From the NCBI GenBank assembly GCA_001692895.1, contig KV748185.1:2480001-2544000 (forward strand): a DNA stretch of 64,000 nt, written 5' to 3'. This document shows positions 23,121 to 34,400 of the stretch, piece after piece; position 1 is the stretch's first letter, and the number at the start of each line of letters is the position of its first letter. The DNA is from Cenococcum geophilum 1.58. Taxonomy: Eukaryota; Ascomycota; Dothideomycetes; Gloniales; Gloniaceae. The notes under the pieces were generated by a model. The model was given only the letters and a program-made list of their open reading frames with translations. It made no database searches and was not told where the DNA came from. A program made the translations under genes and the position numbers.

Positions 23121-25682
23121 TTTTTTATTATTATTATTATTTATATCTATTGTATTATATTACGTATAATACTACGCATACAGCCTCTAGGCTATAACGC
23201 TATAGTTTTATATATATAAATCCTTTCTAGGCAGCTTAATATATACTAGTAGCTATGTCCTAATAGTTTATAAACCCCTAAGGGTTTATAGCTCCTTAGT
23301 AAGATACTAAGTTACTACAACTACTAGGGAATAAGAAAACGGTAGGAAAAACTATAAGAAATCCTAACACCTATCCTTATCCTTTTACAATTTGCTTCCA
23401 TCCCTTTACTCTTTAATATCGTTTTATTAAAGGCCTAATAGGCTTTTAGGATCTTGTTTTTATTTTTCTATAAAATCTTCTAAGCTAGTATCCACTAGTT
23501 TAGCTACTTTAAGAGTCTTGCAGTCTTTACTATTAGGAAAGTGTTTTCCCTTATAATTAATTCAAAGAGGTAGTGTGCTTACAAGCCTTGCCCATTGTTA
23601 AACAGGTAGGATAGTAGTAGTTTTTAGATAAATATGCAGCTGCACAAAATCTATAGGCCTTAGTAGGGCATCTATCTCCTATATAGCCAAATTTTTAGCA
23701 GCTAGTACACTGCGTAGTAGGAGAGACTTCTAGGTATTTTACTACCTTAGTAGCTGTACCCGTAATTAGAATCTCTTTTTATTTAAGGATTTCTTATCTT
23801 TTCTTCTTATTCTCTATAGTAAAGACTATAGAGCTAAATCTAGTCTATAGATTGTGTCTTTTTTTATTAGATAAGATCTATCTAGGTAGTCCTTATATCC
23901 CTATAGGATTAAAGGTCTCAATTTCTTCTTTTAGAAGCTTAGAGCCTCCTTCTCCTAAGAAAGGTAGGGTAGGAACCCTATAGGCTATAATTTAAACCTA
24001 AGGTTCTAGTTTTTATTCTCTTTAAAAGGTAAAGCAGTTATACTATATTTCCTTATATTTAACTAGGAAATCTATATTATACTTTTCTATAGTTATAAAA
24101 AGGATATTTTGTTTTCCTTTAGTTCTACTTACAGTTTTAATGCAAATATTTAATTGACTTTGTTTGGTATAGAGAAAGTATCTAGGGGTTAGTCCTTTTA
24201 GTCTGTAATAAGGACTAGCTTCCTTTTTTATAGCTGCTTTTTCTTACTTTTAGTAGAAGTAGAAGGGGTAGGAGATAGTATTGGTAAGGAGGGTGGGGGG
24301 GATAAGGAAGGGAGGTTCTTCTTTAGTCTCTCTGCGTAGGTTTCCTTAGTAGGAGCTACCTCCTTACAGAGAGCTCTTACTTCTTCGACTAATCCTTATA
24401 GGATATCTTTTGCCTTTTCTTTTCCTTTTATAAAAGGATTTTCTCCTACTAGAATATTCCGTGTATAGTCCTCTAGCTATTTAACTTATTCTTTTTCTTC
24501 TTCTTTTTCTTCTTCTTCTAGCCCTTTATAAGCCTGTATTAAGCTTTCTAGGGCCTTTTATAGATGTTGTTTTAGAGAAAGGGGAGGGAAAGATATACTA
24601 GGTATACCAGCCGTAAAAGTTATTAGTTTCGTTGTCTTTCTTATAGGTTTTTGGTTTTCTTTTTCAGTAGAAGTGTAAGGGGATCGTATAGACAGGGGGC
24701 TATGAGGACACGATTGTAGAATAGGATAGATTGGTAAGAGAGACGAATGCTTAAGGAGGTAAGGCCTTTAGAATTGTAGAGACTATATACTACGGGCACG
24801 TGCCTTTAGTACGTGACCGGCGACTATCTAAGGGGCGTCCGGGGGTTGTCCTAAGGGCAACCCAAGGTGTCCGCAATAATATCCCTTACAAGAAGACTAA
24901 GGATGTCCTCTTTTTTCTCCTGTCCCAAATAGGCTAGGAGAAGGAGAAGGGGCAGAAAAAGTAAATGTAGTCGTAGACTTATTATCACTTATTTCTATAG
25001 GAGGTTTTTTTAATACCTATTTAACTTTAGCATCTTATAGGGTAGAGTTTCCTAGTTTTTACAGTAGATAATAGCCTCCTTAGGTCACTTATCTCCTAGT
25101 TCTAGAGGTAAAAAACTAGGCAAAAAGCCTTGCTAGTTTTTACTGTCTTTTTATGCCCTTTCTTCTTACTAATCTTACTAGATGATTTCTAGGGAGATTA
25201 GGCTAAAAGGTAGAAGAAAAACTAGCTAAAAAAGACTAGTATAGTTATTTTCTTTTTCTATTAGAAGTAGAAAAAACTACTAAAAAAAGGTCTTGTTAGG
25301 CTTTTACTAGCAGAAAAGCCCTAAAGGCAATCCTCCTCTTACTTAAAGAAAATCTGACTAAAAGAGATATAGAAAAGTACCTACACCCCCTATTTTATTA
25401 GGCTTTTACTTTCTATAGAAGAAAAACCTAGGAAAAGTCTATATTTTGTGGTTTTAGTGTTCCTACCCCTACCTTGCTTACAAGCTAGGACCACCCCTTA
25501 GAAGAATTTTCTCTTCAGATAAAGGGGGTAAAAAGGTAGCTAAATCCACCTCTAGCTCGATAGGTAGTTGGAATTGGGTCTTAAGAGTTAGAAAATCGAT
25601 TGTTTTTAATAGTAAGATAGGTATGCGTAAGTTTGGAAGTGCGGCGCCACCTTTTAGTAAGGTTGTATGTGTGGTAAATCTT
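23121..25682 (-). mobile_element. LINE2: non-LTR element with ORF1 only
   Basis: An insertion flanked by the exact 11-bp duplication GGGTAACTAAG (23110-23120 and 25683-25693). On the minus strand its 3' end is an (AAT)n-A6 tail, seen on the plus strand as TTTTTTATTATTATTATT. A GC-rich 5' segment lies at 24780-24900. Only a gag-like ORF1 is recognisable, and no endonuclease or RT was found in 2.56 kb. It may be an internally deleted or a non-autonomous LINE. Confidence 0.78.
23400..24700 (-). pseudogene. LINE2 ORF1: gag-like protein with CCHC zinc knuckles
   Basis: Minus-strand translation gives an acidic and coiled N-terminal part (R-A-L-C-K-E-V-A-P-T-K-E-T-Y-A-E-R-L near 24360), a Ser/Pro-rich stretch (P-S-L-P-I-L-S-P-T-P-S-T-S-T near 24270), a middle domain, and cysteine knuckles near 23540-23740 (C-T-S-C ... 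G-Y-I-G-D-R-C-P, then C-L-T-M-G-K-A-C-K-H). This order fits ORF1 proteins of fungal LINEs. Gln and Trp codons are stops at many places, but fewer than in Gypsy1. Confidence 0.7.
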
Positions 25683-25988
25683 GGGTAACTAAGTTATATA
25701 GCTAGGTACGTTATAAGTTCAAAACGTAGGAATGTAGGAATATAGGAACGCGACGTTCTAACGTTCTAACGTACTTAGTATATTTCTTAGACGTAGTATT
25801 ATATATTTAAAGGACTATAGTCCCTACCTAGATAGTTATCTTCTTTATAGTAAATCTTAAAATATAATTAGAGTTAATCTATTAGGCAACTACTCCACTA
25901 GTTATTATTACATTATTAACTTCTTATTACCTATATACCTAGCCCATTAATAAGTTTACCGTAGTCCCTACTACAAGGCTTCGTTACA

Positions 25989-27620
25989 TTCTTAATATTA
26001 ATAATTACTATTATAATATCTTAATTGGCCTTCGTACGGTATAGAGTTAAAGTAGTAAGAATTAATGGGAAGTACTTTAACCTATTCTTAGGTTGTATGG
26101 TATTTAAATAAAAATTAAAGTACTTATTAACGATAATATGGGATTAAATAATGTTCTATATTATATAATATCCAAATAGCTTATTCTTACGCATAAGATT
26201 TCTTAGAACGCGTTATACTAAAGGATTTGTTACTAGGGACATATTATTAATCTAATTATTTAAGCTTTCCTCTTTCCTTTAAAAAAGGATTAGAAGCTTA
26301 TAGAGTTATATAACTAAGAAGATAAAGTAGAGTAGGAAAGAGATAAAGAAGATAAAGAAGTTATATAACAGCTAGCTCCTATAAAGATACTATAAGGAAG
26401 AGAAAAGGGAAAAGGGAAGACGTAAGAAGTTAAGCTAGAAAGTATTGTATAATAAGCAAATTAATTAATAAAGGTAGCTTAATTAGCTAAATAAGGTCAA
26501 AATATATAAGCAATTTTATGCCTATTAGGAAAGCTTTATAACCTTATTGTTTATATTTATTCCTCTATAAATTATATAATATAGTTTATAAGCAAAGCTA
26601 GACATATAATTCCTCTTAATAATTATACGAGATAGAATAGCTAGTAGAAGATAATATTAGTAGCTCTTAATCCTAAAATTAGGACTAGATTAAGCCTCTA
26701 TATTAAGGAATATTAAAAAAATATTCTTAAAGAAGATCTCTTATTAATAGAGGATTAGATATAGCTTTATATAATATATAACTTCCTTAAAGCCTTCTAT
26801 AATATAACCCTTTTTATTAAAGGGAGTTGTCTAATACTTAAAAGAGTTTTAGAATTAATTGCTATTCTTAAATATACTATTTAGAAATTATAGGTATATC
26901 GTATAATACCCTATTCTTCTCTTTTACTAATAATCTTAGAATAAATCTAAGGATAAGTTTATTCTTTTAGGGGTTATACAAGCCTTAGCAAAGCTTAAAA
27001 AGTATTAAAAGAAGCTTACTAAGTCTCTATACTATCTAGCTGCATAAGTTTTAAACCCTAAGGCTCGTATAATAGTTATAAGAAATTAATAGGGTAATCT
27101 TACTCTTAAAGGAAAATAGCAACTCTATATTGTACAAAAGCTTTAGGAGAGATTTCTTTATAAGGCACTACTACTAGATCCTAAGCTATCGTACAATGCC
27201 TAAAGAGGAAAAGAAGATATTCCTAAAGAAGAGCTCTCTAAGTTTAAAAAGGCTTATTATAATATGCTTTAAGAGGCTATAGAAGCAAATAAAGTTAATA
27301 AGTTTAAGGTATATATCCGTAAGAAAGTAATATTACTTCTAAAGAGTTATACGAAGGCTATTAACTAGTAGTATCTTCTAGCTTAGCGTATCCGCTTTTC
27401 ACTACTTTTATAACTAGTAATTAAGGTTCTCTTAATACCTAGAATAAGTAATAAGCTAGAAAGGGTATTTTTAGGTACTTGACGTTGAGTTTTATAGGAT
27501 TATATAAAGACTAGTATAAAAATACTTAAGGCAGTAAAATGCTTAAAGGATTAGGTAGCTAAGGAGATTCTAAGTATTCCGCTTTAGATTCTATATCGTA
27601 TAAAGTAAAAATCTACTTTT
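25989..27620 (+). pseudogene. hAT1: hAT-family transposase relic
   Basis: A plus-strand frame, readable from about 26500, includes Y-Y-L-A-A-x-V-L-N-P near 27040, R-F-L-Y-K-A-L-L-L-D-P near 27150, and the hAT dimerisation domain near 27400-27560 (V-L-L-I-P-R-I-S-N-K-L-E-R-V-F-L-G-T, then L-K-A-V-K-C-L-K). The last block matches the conserved S-x-x-x-E-R-x-F-S element. Stops replace Gln/Trp codons. No terminal repeats were identified, and the N-terminal part before about 26500 is unclear. It differs from hAT2. Confidence 0.7.
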
Positions 27621-27718
27621 TTACCTCCTTAGCTTACTAGAGAATCTTTAAGAGCCTAAAATTAGCTCCTGTGGTGGCTGTTATAGAGCGAGCATAATAA
27701 GTGCATAGGGTAGAAGTC

Positions 27719-27795
27719 GCGGATATTTCGGATATTATGGATATTGCAAGTAGATATCGTGAATATTGTGAATATTGCGGATATTGCAGTATTAT
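27719..27795. repeat. Degenerate 9-bp minisatellite
   Basis: About eight units of a GGATATTGC-like 9-mer: three CGGATATT/TGGATATT units, an irregular unit, then TGAATATTG twice and CGGATATTG. It lies between the hAT1 relic and the host island. Confidence 0.7.
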
Positions 27796-28815
27796 AATCG
27801 GTCTTTAATTGCTAAGTTGTTGGAAACAGGTGGACGTATGTAAGGTGTTACGGGGGTGTCCCGTGATAGTGGCGTAAAATACTGCAGTATCGGATACGAT
27901 TCGGGGTATCGGCGATAGTATCGGGGGTATCGACCGCAAGACTGATCAAGACTACGCGTGCTCTATATAGAATTCAACCATTGACTCGATTTGGCTGTAG
28001 TATCTGCAAGATACCGTTCTGCTGGAACGATACCTGCCGGCAGCCTTATATTGTGCGACTTAATTCCAAAGGATAAGCTTGCATGGAGATTTTGTATAAG
28101 AATTAAGTAATATCAAAGGCTTTAAATATCTGAGCACGGCTATCGAATCTAGTTAAATCTAATTAGATGGCGCTTATCGATAAGCTACGGACCCAAGTCG
28201 ACGGGTTAGGGGATACTGCGGGCTTAACAGCTTGCTAATTACCAAATCTGCAGAAGACTGCTCAAGAACTCCAATCATGAGGATAGGGGCATGTGATTTA
28301 GTTGATCTTAGATCGCCCTTCTGAGCTTCCCCTCCGCTTCATTCCCTAACTTCATATCTGGGTAGTGGAAATAGACTGCATGATTTAGTTCTGAGAAGTT
28401 TACGTGAGCAAGAATAAGCGATCATCGCGGCCCGGCTCGGTTGGCCAAAGGATCGTCACCGCAAATGGGTTACCTTGTTAGTCTAACTATCTGCGTCTTC
28501 TTTGGGAAGTAGTTGCTGGCCTTATAGCACGACGCCACGCGTTTGTTGCATTAGTCTGCTTGCTAAGCCTTGTTCCTGTTTAGGACATCAGGACGTGTTT
28601 CTATCTGCGATGAAAAATATCAGTCAAGGATATCCACAAATGGCTAATACCGTGGTCACCGCAGGGAAAAGAAGCGAACGATCTTCCCGAATTGCTCACT
28701 GCAAAACATACAGTAATAGCCCCGCCGGAATTCGTCCTACCGTTATCGATAAGAACTAGCCAATCAGATCAACCAAATCGATCGTCAGAGGAGTAAAATC
28801 GGGCAGCGGCCATAG
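27796..28815. other. Left part of the little-mutated host island; no gene recognised
   Basis: Composition is normal and CpA/TpG dinucleotides are not depleted, so RIP has not acted. No convincing gene was found; an 85-codon plus-strand frame at 28502-28759 has no family resemblance. Together with 40947 onward it was one segment before hAT2 inserted, so it is probably the intergenic region downstream of the cupredoxin gene. Confidence 0.5.
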
Positions 28816-29179
28816 CTTCGGTGTAGTGATGTCACTGGTCTGGTTGAAGTTTTGGTTGGTTGGTTGGTTACGCTTCCAAAATTGCAACCGGTTGGAGCTT
28901 TTTTTAGCTTCCGATTGGTTGGTTATAGAAAATCCCGCTTAACTGGTTAACCACCTAAACCAATTAAGTTAGTATAGGGCCTTAGTGTTAAGGTTTTGGG
29001 TAAGGCGTATAAGAGCTAGAGCCACTTAATTATTAAAGTTTACCCCCTTACTAATTTAAGAGCCCGTTTATACGTTACGTTGCACTTATTACGTCGCGTT
29101 TATTGCTTTATCCTTATTACCAATTACCCTTATTTCTACCTATTGTTAACTTAATAGAGGCCTTTATTTTAACCGGTCG

Positions 29180-30186
29180 ATTATTACATAGTAGGGGCAG
29201 TAGTCTTATAGGTAGTAGCCGTTCTATAGGTAAGGCTCCTGCCGTCCCTAAAAAGCGCGCCTATTAGTCTTCTTAAAGCTAAAAAAGGAAGCGTTAAAAG
29301 ATAAAGCTAGATAAAGCTTTAGTGGAGCCTCTTACCTATTATAAAGCTAAGTCTAACTCCGCGCTAGAGCCTATAGTAAGCTAGGCCTCTTAGTAAAAGC
29401 AATTTAAAGTCTACAGCTAATAGTATAGGCGTTATAATAAGGTTATAAGGAAGCGCGAAGGCCGTATAAAGAAGTTATATATATAGGAGGAAGAGAAGGG
29501 ATATATAATGGTTCACAAAGCCACAGGCGTTTAATATTACTACTGCTACTACTACCTAAATTAGAAGAAGGACCTAAAGTATAAGCCTCTTAATAAGTCG
29601 CTCTACTCTCTTATAGACATTAGCTAATTTTAGGGTAGCGCTTAATAGTAATTTAACAGTATTAGGTTATTAGAAACAATTCTATTGTATTAATTAGCAC
29701 GGTAAAGCAATTCTACCTAAAGGCGCGATTATAAAATTCGTTAAATAGTAGGATTATATTTAAAAGGCCTAGTTTAAAGCTTTTAAGCTTTTACTAATTT
29801 AATGGCTTATATACTATTATATTACATTTTACCAAATTAAAAACACCTACTTTATTAAATTAATTTAGTATCTAAATAAAGGTCTTATTAAATTACTTCC
29901 TACGCGAAATATAGTATATAGATAGGTAATAGGAGAGTTTAAAAAATAAAAGAGGAAACTATAGGAGGACTTATACTAAGCTTAATTAAGTATCTATTTA
30001 TCCTTTAACTTATAGACATTACCAAATTACTACGCTATTATCGCGATAGTTGCCTATTATATTAATTATAATAGAGTACGCTAAACAAAGCTTCTTAGAT
30101 TATAATAGCTTAAGGGAGAGTATAGCGGCGCTAATATAGCCTAAATAGTTCTTAACATAATTAATAAGTATAGAATTGGCAGTTAT
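29180..30186 (+). pseudogene. hAT2 transposase, N-terminal part
   Basis: The plus-strand frame shows a basic region (K-K-R-A-Y near 29250) and a likely BED-type zinc-finger relic (V-H-K-A-T-G-V-x-Y-Y-Y-C-Y-Y-Y near 29510-29555) whose cysteines were probably changed to Tyr by TpG>TpA. It then gives hAT core sequence up to the Gypsy3 border. Stops stand at Gln/Trp sites. Confidence 0.65.
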
Positions 30187-30621
30187 TGTAACGGAACCTT
30201 GTAGCAAGAACTACGATAGGCTCGTTATTGGGCTAGGTGTGTAGGAAATGCAAGTACAAAAGTCAACAACGTAATAATAACTGGTGGAGTGGTTGCCTAA
30301 CAGATTAACTCTAATTATATTCTGAGAATTACTATAAGGAAGGAACTATCTAGGTAGGGACTAAGGGTCCTTAAATATATAACCGTACTCCTATAAAATC
30401 CTTCTTATACGTAATATACGCGTACTTTATCTACTCTATCGCAGATTATATAGATTATATAGATTATATAGATTATATAGATTATATTATATGACCTTAG
30501 TTACCATTCCTCGTTATATAGTTCTATCGGCTCCATCCTAGACTATGCTTAAATTAATTAACTAGCTTCTTCCGTTTTTTCTTTAAGTAGTTATAATATT
30601 ATACTTAAAGCGTCTATAATA
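30187..30621 (-). repeat. Gypsy3 3' LTR (435 bp)
   Basis: Begins TGTAACGGAACC and ends GTCTATAATA. It carries five 9-bp GATTATATA units at 30444-30488, one more than its partner LTR, which accounts exactly for the 9-bp length difference. Confidence 0.9.
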
Positions 30622-30889
30622 CTATCTCCCTCCTTTTTATCTTCGTCCTTAAAGATTTAAAATATCTCTAAATTGTTTACTAGAGGTGTAATATCCGTCT
30701 AATTAATTTGGTTAATATTATTGCTTATTATACCTAAAGCAATTTCTTCTTCCTTAACTGCTCGTTATGCTCGCACTATTGCTATAATATTATCTCTTAG
30801 TGAGATTATACCGTCTCTGTATTCTTACTGTTTAAAAAAAGGGTTAGTTTATATTACGTTGGCAAACCTATTTTTATAATAACCGTCCT

Positions 30890-31420
30890 TTTATTTAGAG
30901 TGTACTAAAGCGAATATTTATTTGTCCTGTAACGTTTGCTCTACTTCTAATACTAAATATACGCAACCTATTACTCTTAATAGTTATTTAGTTCCCTAAT
31001 TAATTTGTCTTAGGGTTTTATATTTAATTTACTACTGCGCAGCTAGATAATAAACTATCTGTTGCTCTTACTAAATTACGCTAATCTTAGGACGCTAAAT
31101 AGGAGGCTGCTAATACTTAGCAACGGGCTTTTAAGTCTTATTTAGCGGCGTCCGCTTAGCTAATCCGTCTTAAAAAGGTGCGTAAGAAGGTTTATTTTAA
31201 GGAGTGGAAACTTATAAAATAAGGTTTACAGGAACTAGGTAATAAAAAACGGATTTTCCTCTAACAGAGAAGGAAATAGATTTAAATAGTTCGGCAACTG
31301 CTCTTCTTAGGTCCCCCTTAGGTAACTTATTCTTTAGCAATTCTTTTTTATTAATACTACCTAACCTAATCTCTTCCGATACTCCTATACCTTTCCTATA
31401 GCGTTTTTTAGATTCTCTAG
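30890..31420 (+). pseudogene. Opposite-strand accessory ORF of Gypsy3
   Basis: Plus-strand counterpart of the Gypsy1 ORF at 6950-7500: C-N-V-C near 30930, then after a frame change L-I-R-L-K-K-V-R-K-K-V-Y-F-K-E-W-K-L-I and G-L-Q-E-L near 31170-31235. Here the Trp codon TGG is kept where Gypsy1 has TAG, which shows the frame and residue identity independently. Confidence 0.6.
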
Positions 31421-31439
31421 TGGCTCCTAGGTAGTCTTA

Positions 31440-34400
31440 GTGTAGCCTATCTACTTAACCTTATACCATATTTTGTTATTAATGTCCTTATAATTAATAA
31501 TCTTTAAAACTTGCTATTTATCTTCCTCCTATCCTCTATATATGTCTACTTTATAAACTAGTAGCTTAATATCCCTATATGCTAGCTCTAGCATTACAAT
31601 ATGCTATATAGGGTAGATCTTTATTTTAGCTAGTAGGTCTAATTTAAACGTAATTAATAAAATCCTTTATATAATTTTAAAAGGTCCTAGTCTAATATAG
31701 TCCAACTTCTTACTTAGTTGTTAACTCTTAAAATTTTTATATAGTAGCCATACTTTATCTTCCTCCTTAAGATCTAGTCCCTTAGATCTCTTAGCATTAT
31801 AGTACTTTTTTATTCTTTCTTATACTTTCTTTACTAATTCTACAAGGTCTATATAAAGATTTATTAAATTCTTTATTTTCTCTTTAGCTATACTACTCAT
31901 TTTCTTTACTTATTATAGTAACAACGATGTTCTTAACTTATATCTATAATTTGCCTTAAATAGTAATATGCCTATTCCTTCTTAAGGTATTATATTGTAT
32001 ATAAATTATATAACTAGTAACAGTAATACCTAATTATTCTATATATAATTAACATAATGCCTTAGATACTACTCTAGTGTCTAATTTAATCTTTCTATTT
32101 GGCTATCTGTCTGTGGATAATATACGGTAAAAGTTGCTGCTTAAACTCCTTACTCCGCTAAAAATACTTCCTAGAATGCTACTATAAATCTTAAATCTCT
32201 ATCCGATATAATCTTACTTAGTGCTCTATATCTTATAAATACTTCTTTAATATAGATTCTAGCGACATCTTCCGCTGAGATTTCTTTTATACACGCTATA
32301 AAGTATCCCTACTTTATAAGCTTATCCACTATTACTAAGATCGCGTTATAATCTTATCCGGTAATAGGATCTTTTAATTTTAGCAACTTAATAATAAAGT
32401 CCCATAATATAACCTCCTATGGTCTCTCTAGTATTTTAATAGGTTATAGCCCTTTATATAGCTTATGCCTCGTCGGTTTATTCCTTTAGCAATCTAGATA
32501 TTCCCTTATAACTTTTTTAGCTATCCTTTAGATTCCGTTAATAATATACTCCTCCTAGAGTCTTAATACTAAGCCTATAACTCCATTATGTCCTTAAGTT
32601 AGTCCCTTATAGAAGTCTTCTATAAACTGTTCTACTATGCCTCTTAGGATATACTTTACTTCCCGATTTTTGTATATATCCGCTTGTGGATTTTTTAGCT
32701 ATACTTTTAAAATTCTTTATACCCAAAAGCTTTTCGGTATCTCGTAGATTTTCTCTAGTTTATTATTTTCCCAAGTTGCTGCGATTTTTGGATAATTATA
32801 CCTAATTAATCCGTCTATATCTTTTTATAATAAAGCCCCTAATGGCTTTTCCTTATTTTATAGTTTAGCTTTATAGCTTAGAGTATCTGCCCGCGTATTA
32901 TCTGTACCTTTAGTATACTAAATCTTAAAATGGTATTCTATAAGCATCTCTGCCTATTTAACCTATTTTTGGTTAAGTTCCTTTATTATTAGGAATCCTA
33001 TTAGGTTCTTATAATCTATCTTAACTATAAATAGTTTCTTTATACCTTATAAGAATGCTCTCTATTCCTTTAATACTATAACTATACCTAATAACTCCTT
33101 ATTGTAGATGTTATAGTTTAACTCTAGTGGTGTTATCTTCCAACTATAGTATGCCACTAGGTGCCATTTATCTTAATACCTTTGTATAAAGTACGCCCCT
33201 AGTATATAGTCTAATGTATTTATTTCTATAACCGTCTCTAGTTTTAGTTAATAGATCTTAAGAACTGGCTCCTAGGTAAACAACTCTTTAACTTTCTTAA
33301 AAAGTTCTTTTTACTCCTCTCCCTATACCTATAGTTCTTCTTTCTTTATTAACTGCGTAAATAGCTTAATGTTCTTTAACTACTACGCTATAAACCTTCT
33401 GCAGTAATTACAAAACCCTAGGAACGATCTTAATTATATAACGTTTTCTAGTTCCTGCCAATTTACTATAGCCTCGATCTTCTTTAAATCTATATTAAGT
33501 TAGCCTAGTTTAATAATAAATCTAATAAAATCGGTCTTTCTAGTAAAGAACTCGTATTTCTTAATTGCTACTGGCATCTGTTTCTCCTATAGTCTCTTTA
33601 AGACCCATTTAACGTATTCTCCGTGTTCTTTATCTATTATTAAGTAGATAATAATATTATTAAGATATACTATAATAAATTTATCTAAGTGTTCTCCTAA
33701 TATATTATTAATACGCTTCTAGAATATTACTAATGCGTTTATAAGCCCGAATTGTATAATTAATGGTTTATATAGTCCTTCCTTTAACCTAAAGGCTACC
33801 TTTTATTTGTCGCCTTCCTTAATCCTAATCTAATGGTACGCCTATCTTAGATCTATCTTTATAAAGATTTGCGCATTGCCTATCCTGTCTTAAATTTCGC
33901 TAATTAAGGGTAAAGGATATCTATCCTTTCTGGTAATGCTATTTAACTATTTATAGTTAATACACAGCCTTAGTTTGCTATTTTTCTTTAGTACGAATAG
34001 TACTGGATAACCTGCTAATGACTGCGATGGTTTAATATATCCCTTTTATAGATTTTCCTAGATAAACTCTTTTAACGCTCTACCTTCTTCTTTAGTAAGC
34101 TTGTAGATTGGAAAAAACTTTAGACTTATTCCTGGTTCTAACTCTATCTTATAGTCCTATGCTGCATATTTTAATAGCTTTTTATTCTCTAGTGACTATA
34201 GTTTCTTACTGTACTTGTAGTATCTCTTTAGTACATAACTTAGTCCTTTTTCTATTTCTTTATAGGTTGCTCCTACTTAATACTATACTATCTTGGTTTA
34301 TTGTCGCATCTTATAGCGTTAAGTATCCCTTATATTGACCTAACCTATAATCTAATTAATCCTTAGATTGTATTTCTATAACTAAGGCATACTTAGTACT

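Larger units (their letters stand above)
19291..25988 (+). mobile_element. Gypsy2: 5'-truncated chromovirus, 3' LTR split by LINE2
   Basis: Plus-strand element of the Gypsy1/3/4 lineage, beginning inside the protease-RT linker and running through RT, RNase H, integrase and chromodomain to the 3' LTR. A purine-rich tract (AGGAGGGGGG, 22991-23000) precedes the LTR. The LTR is in two pieces, 23004-23120 and 25694-25988, because LINE2 inserted into it. It is more diverged from Gypsy1 and 3 than those are from each other. Confidence 0.82.
23004..25988 (+). repeat. Gypsy2 3' LTR, in two pieces around LINE2
   Basis: 23004-23120 begins TATTACGGACC (from TGTTACGG) and 25694-25988 ends CTTCGTTACA. Together they make 412 bp, close to the 424-426 bp LTRs of the sister elements. 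The break point sequence GGGTAACTAAG lies at the matching place in the intact LTR at 61477-61902 (GGTAACTAAGG). Only the two outer pieces are LTR; 23121-25682 is LINE2. Confidence 0.8.

Noticed and set aside
28502..28759. Open 85-codon plus-strand frame
   Set aside because: No family resemblance, short, no splice signals; likely chance in normal-composition DNA.
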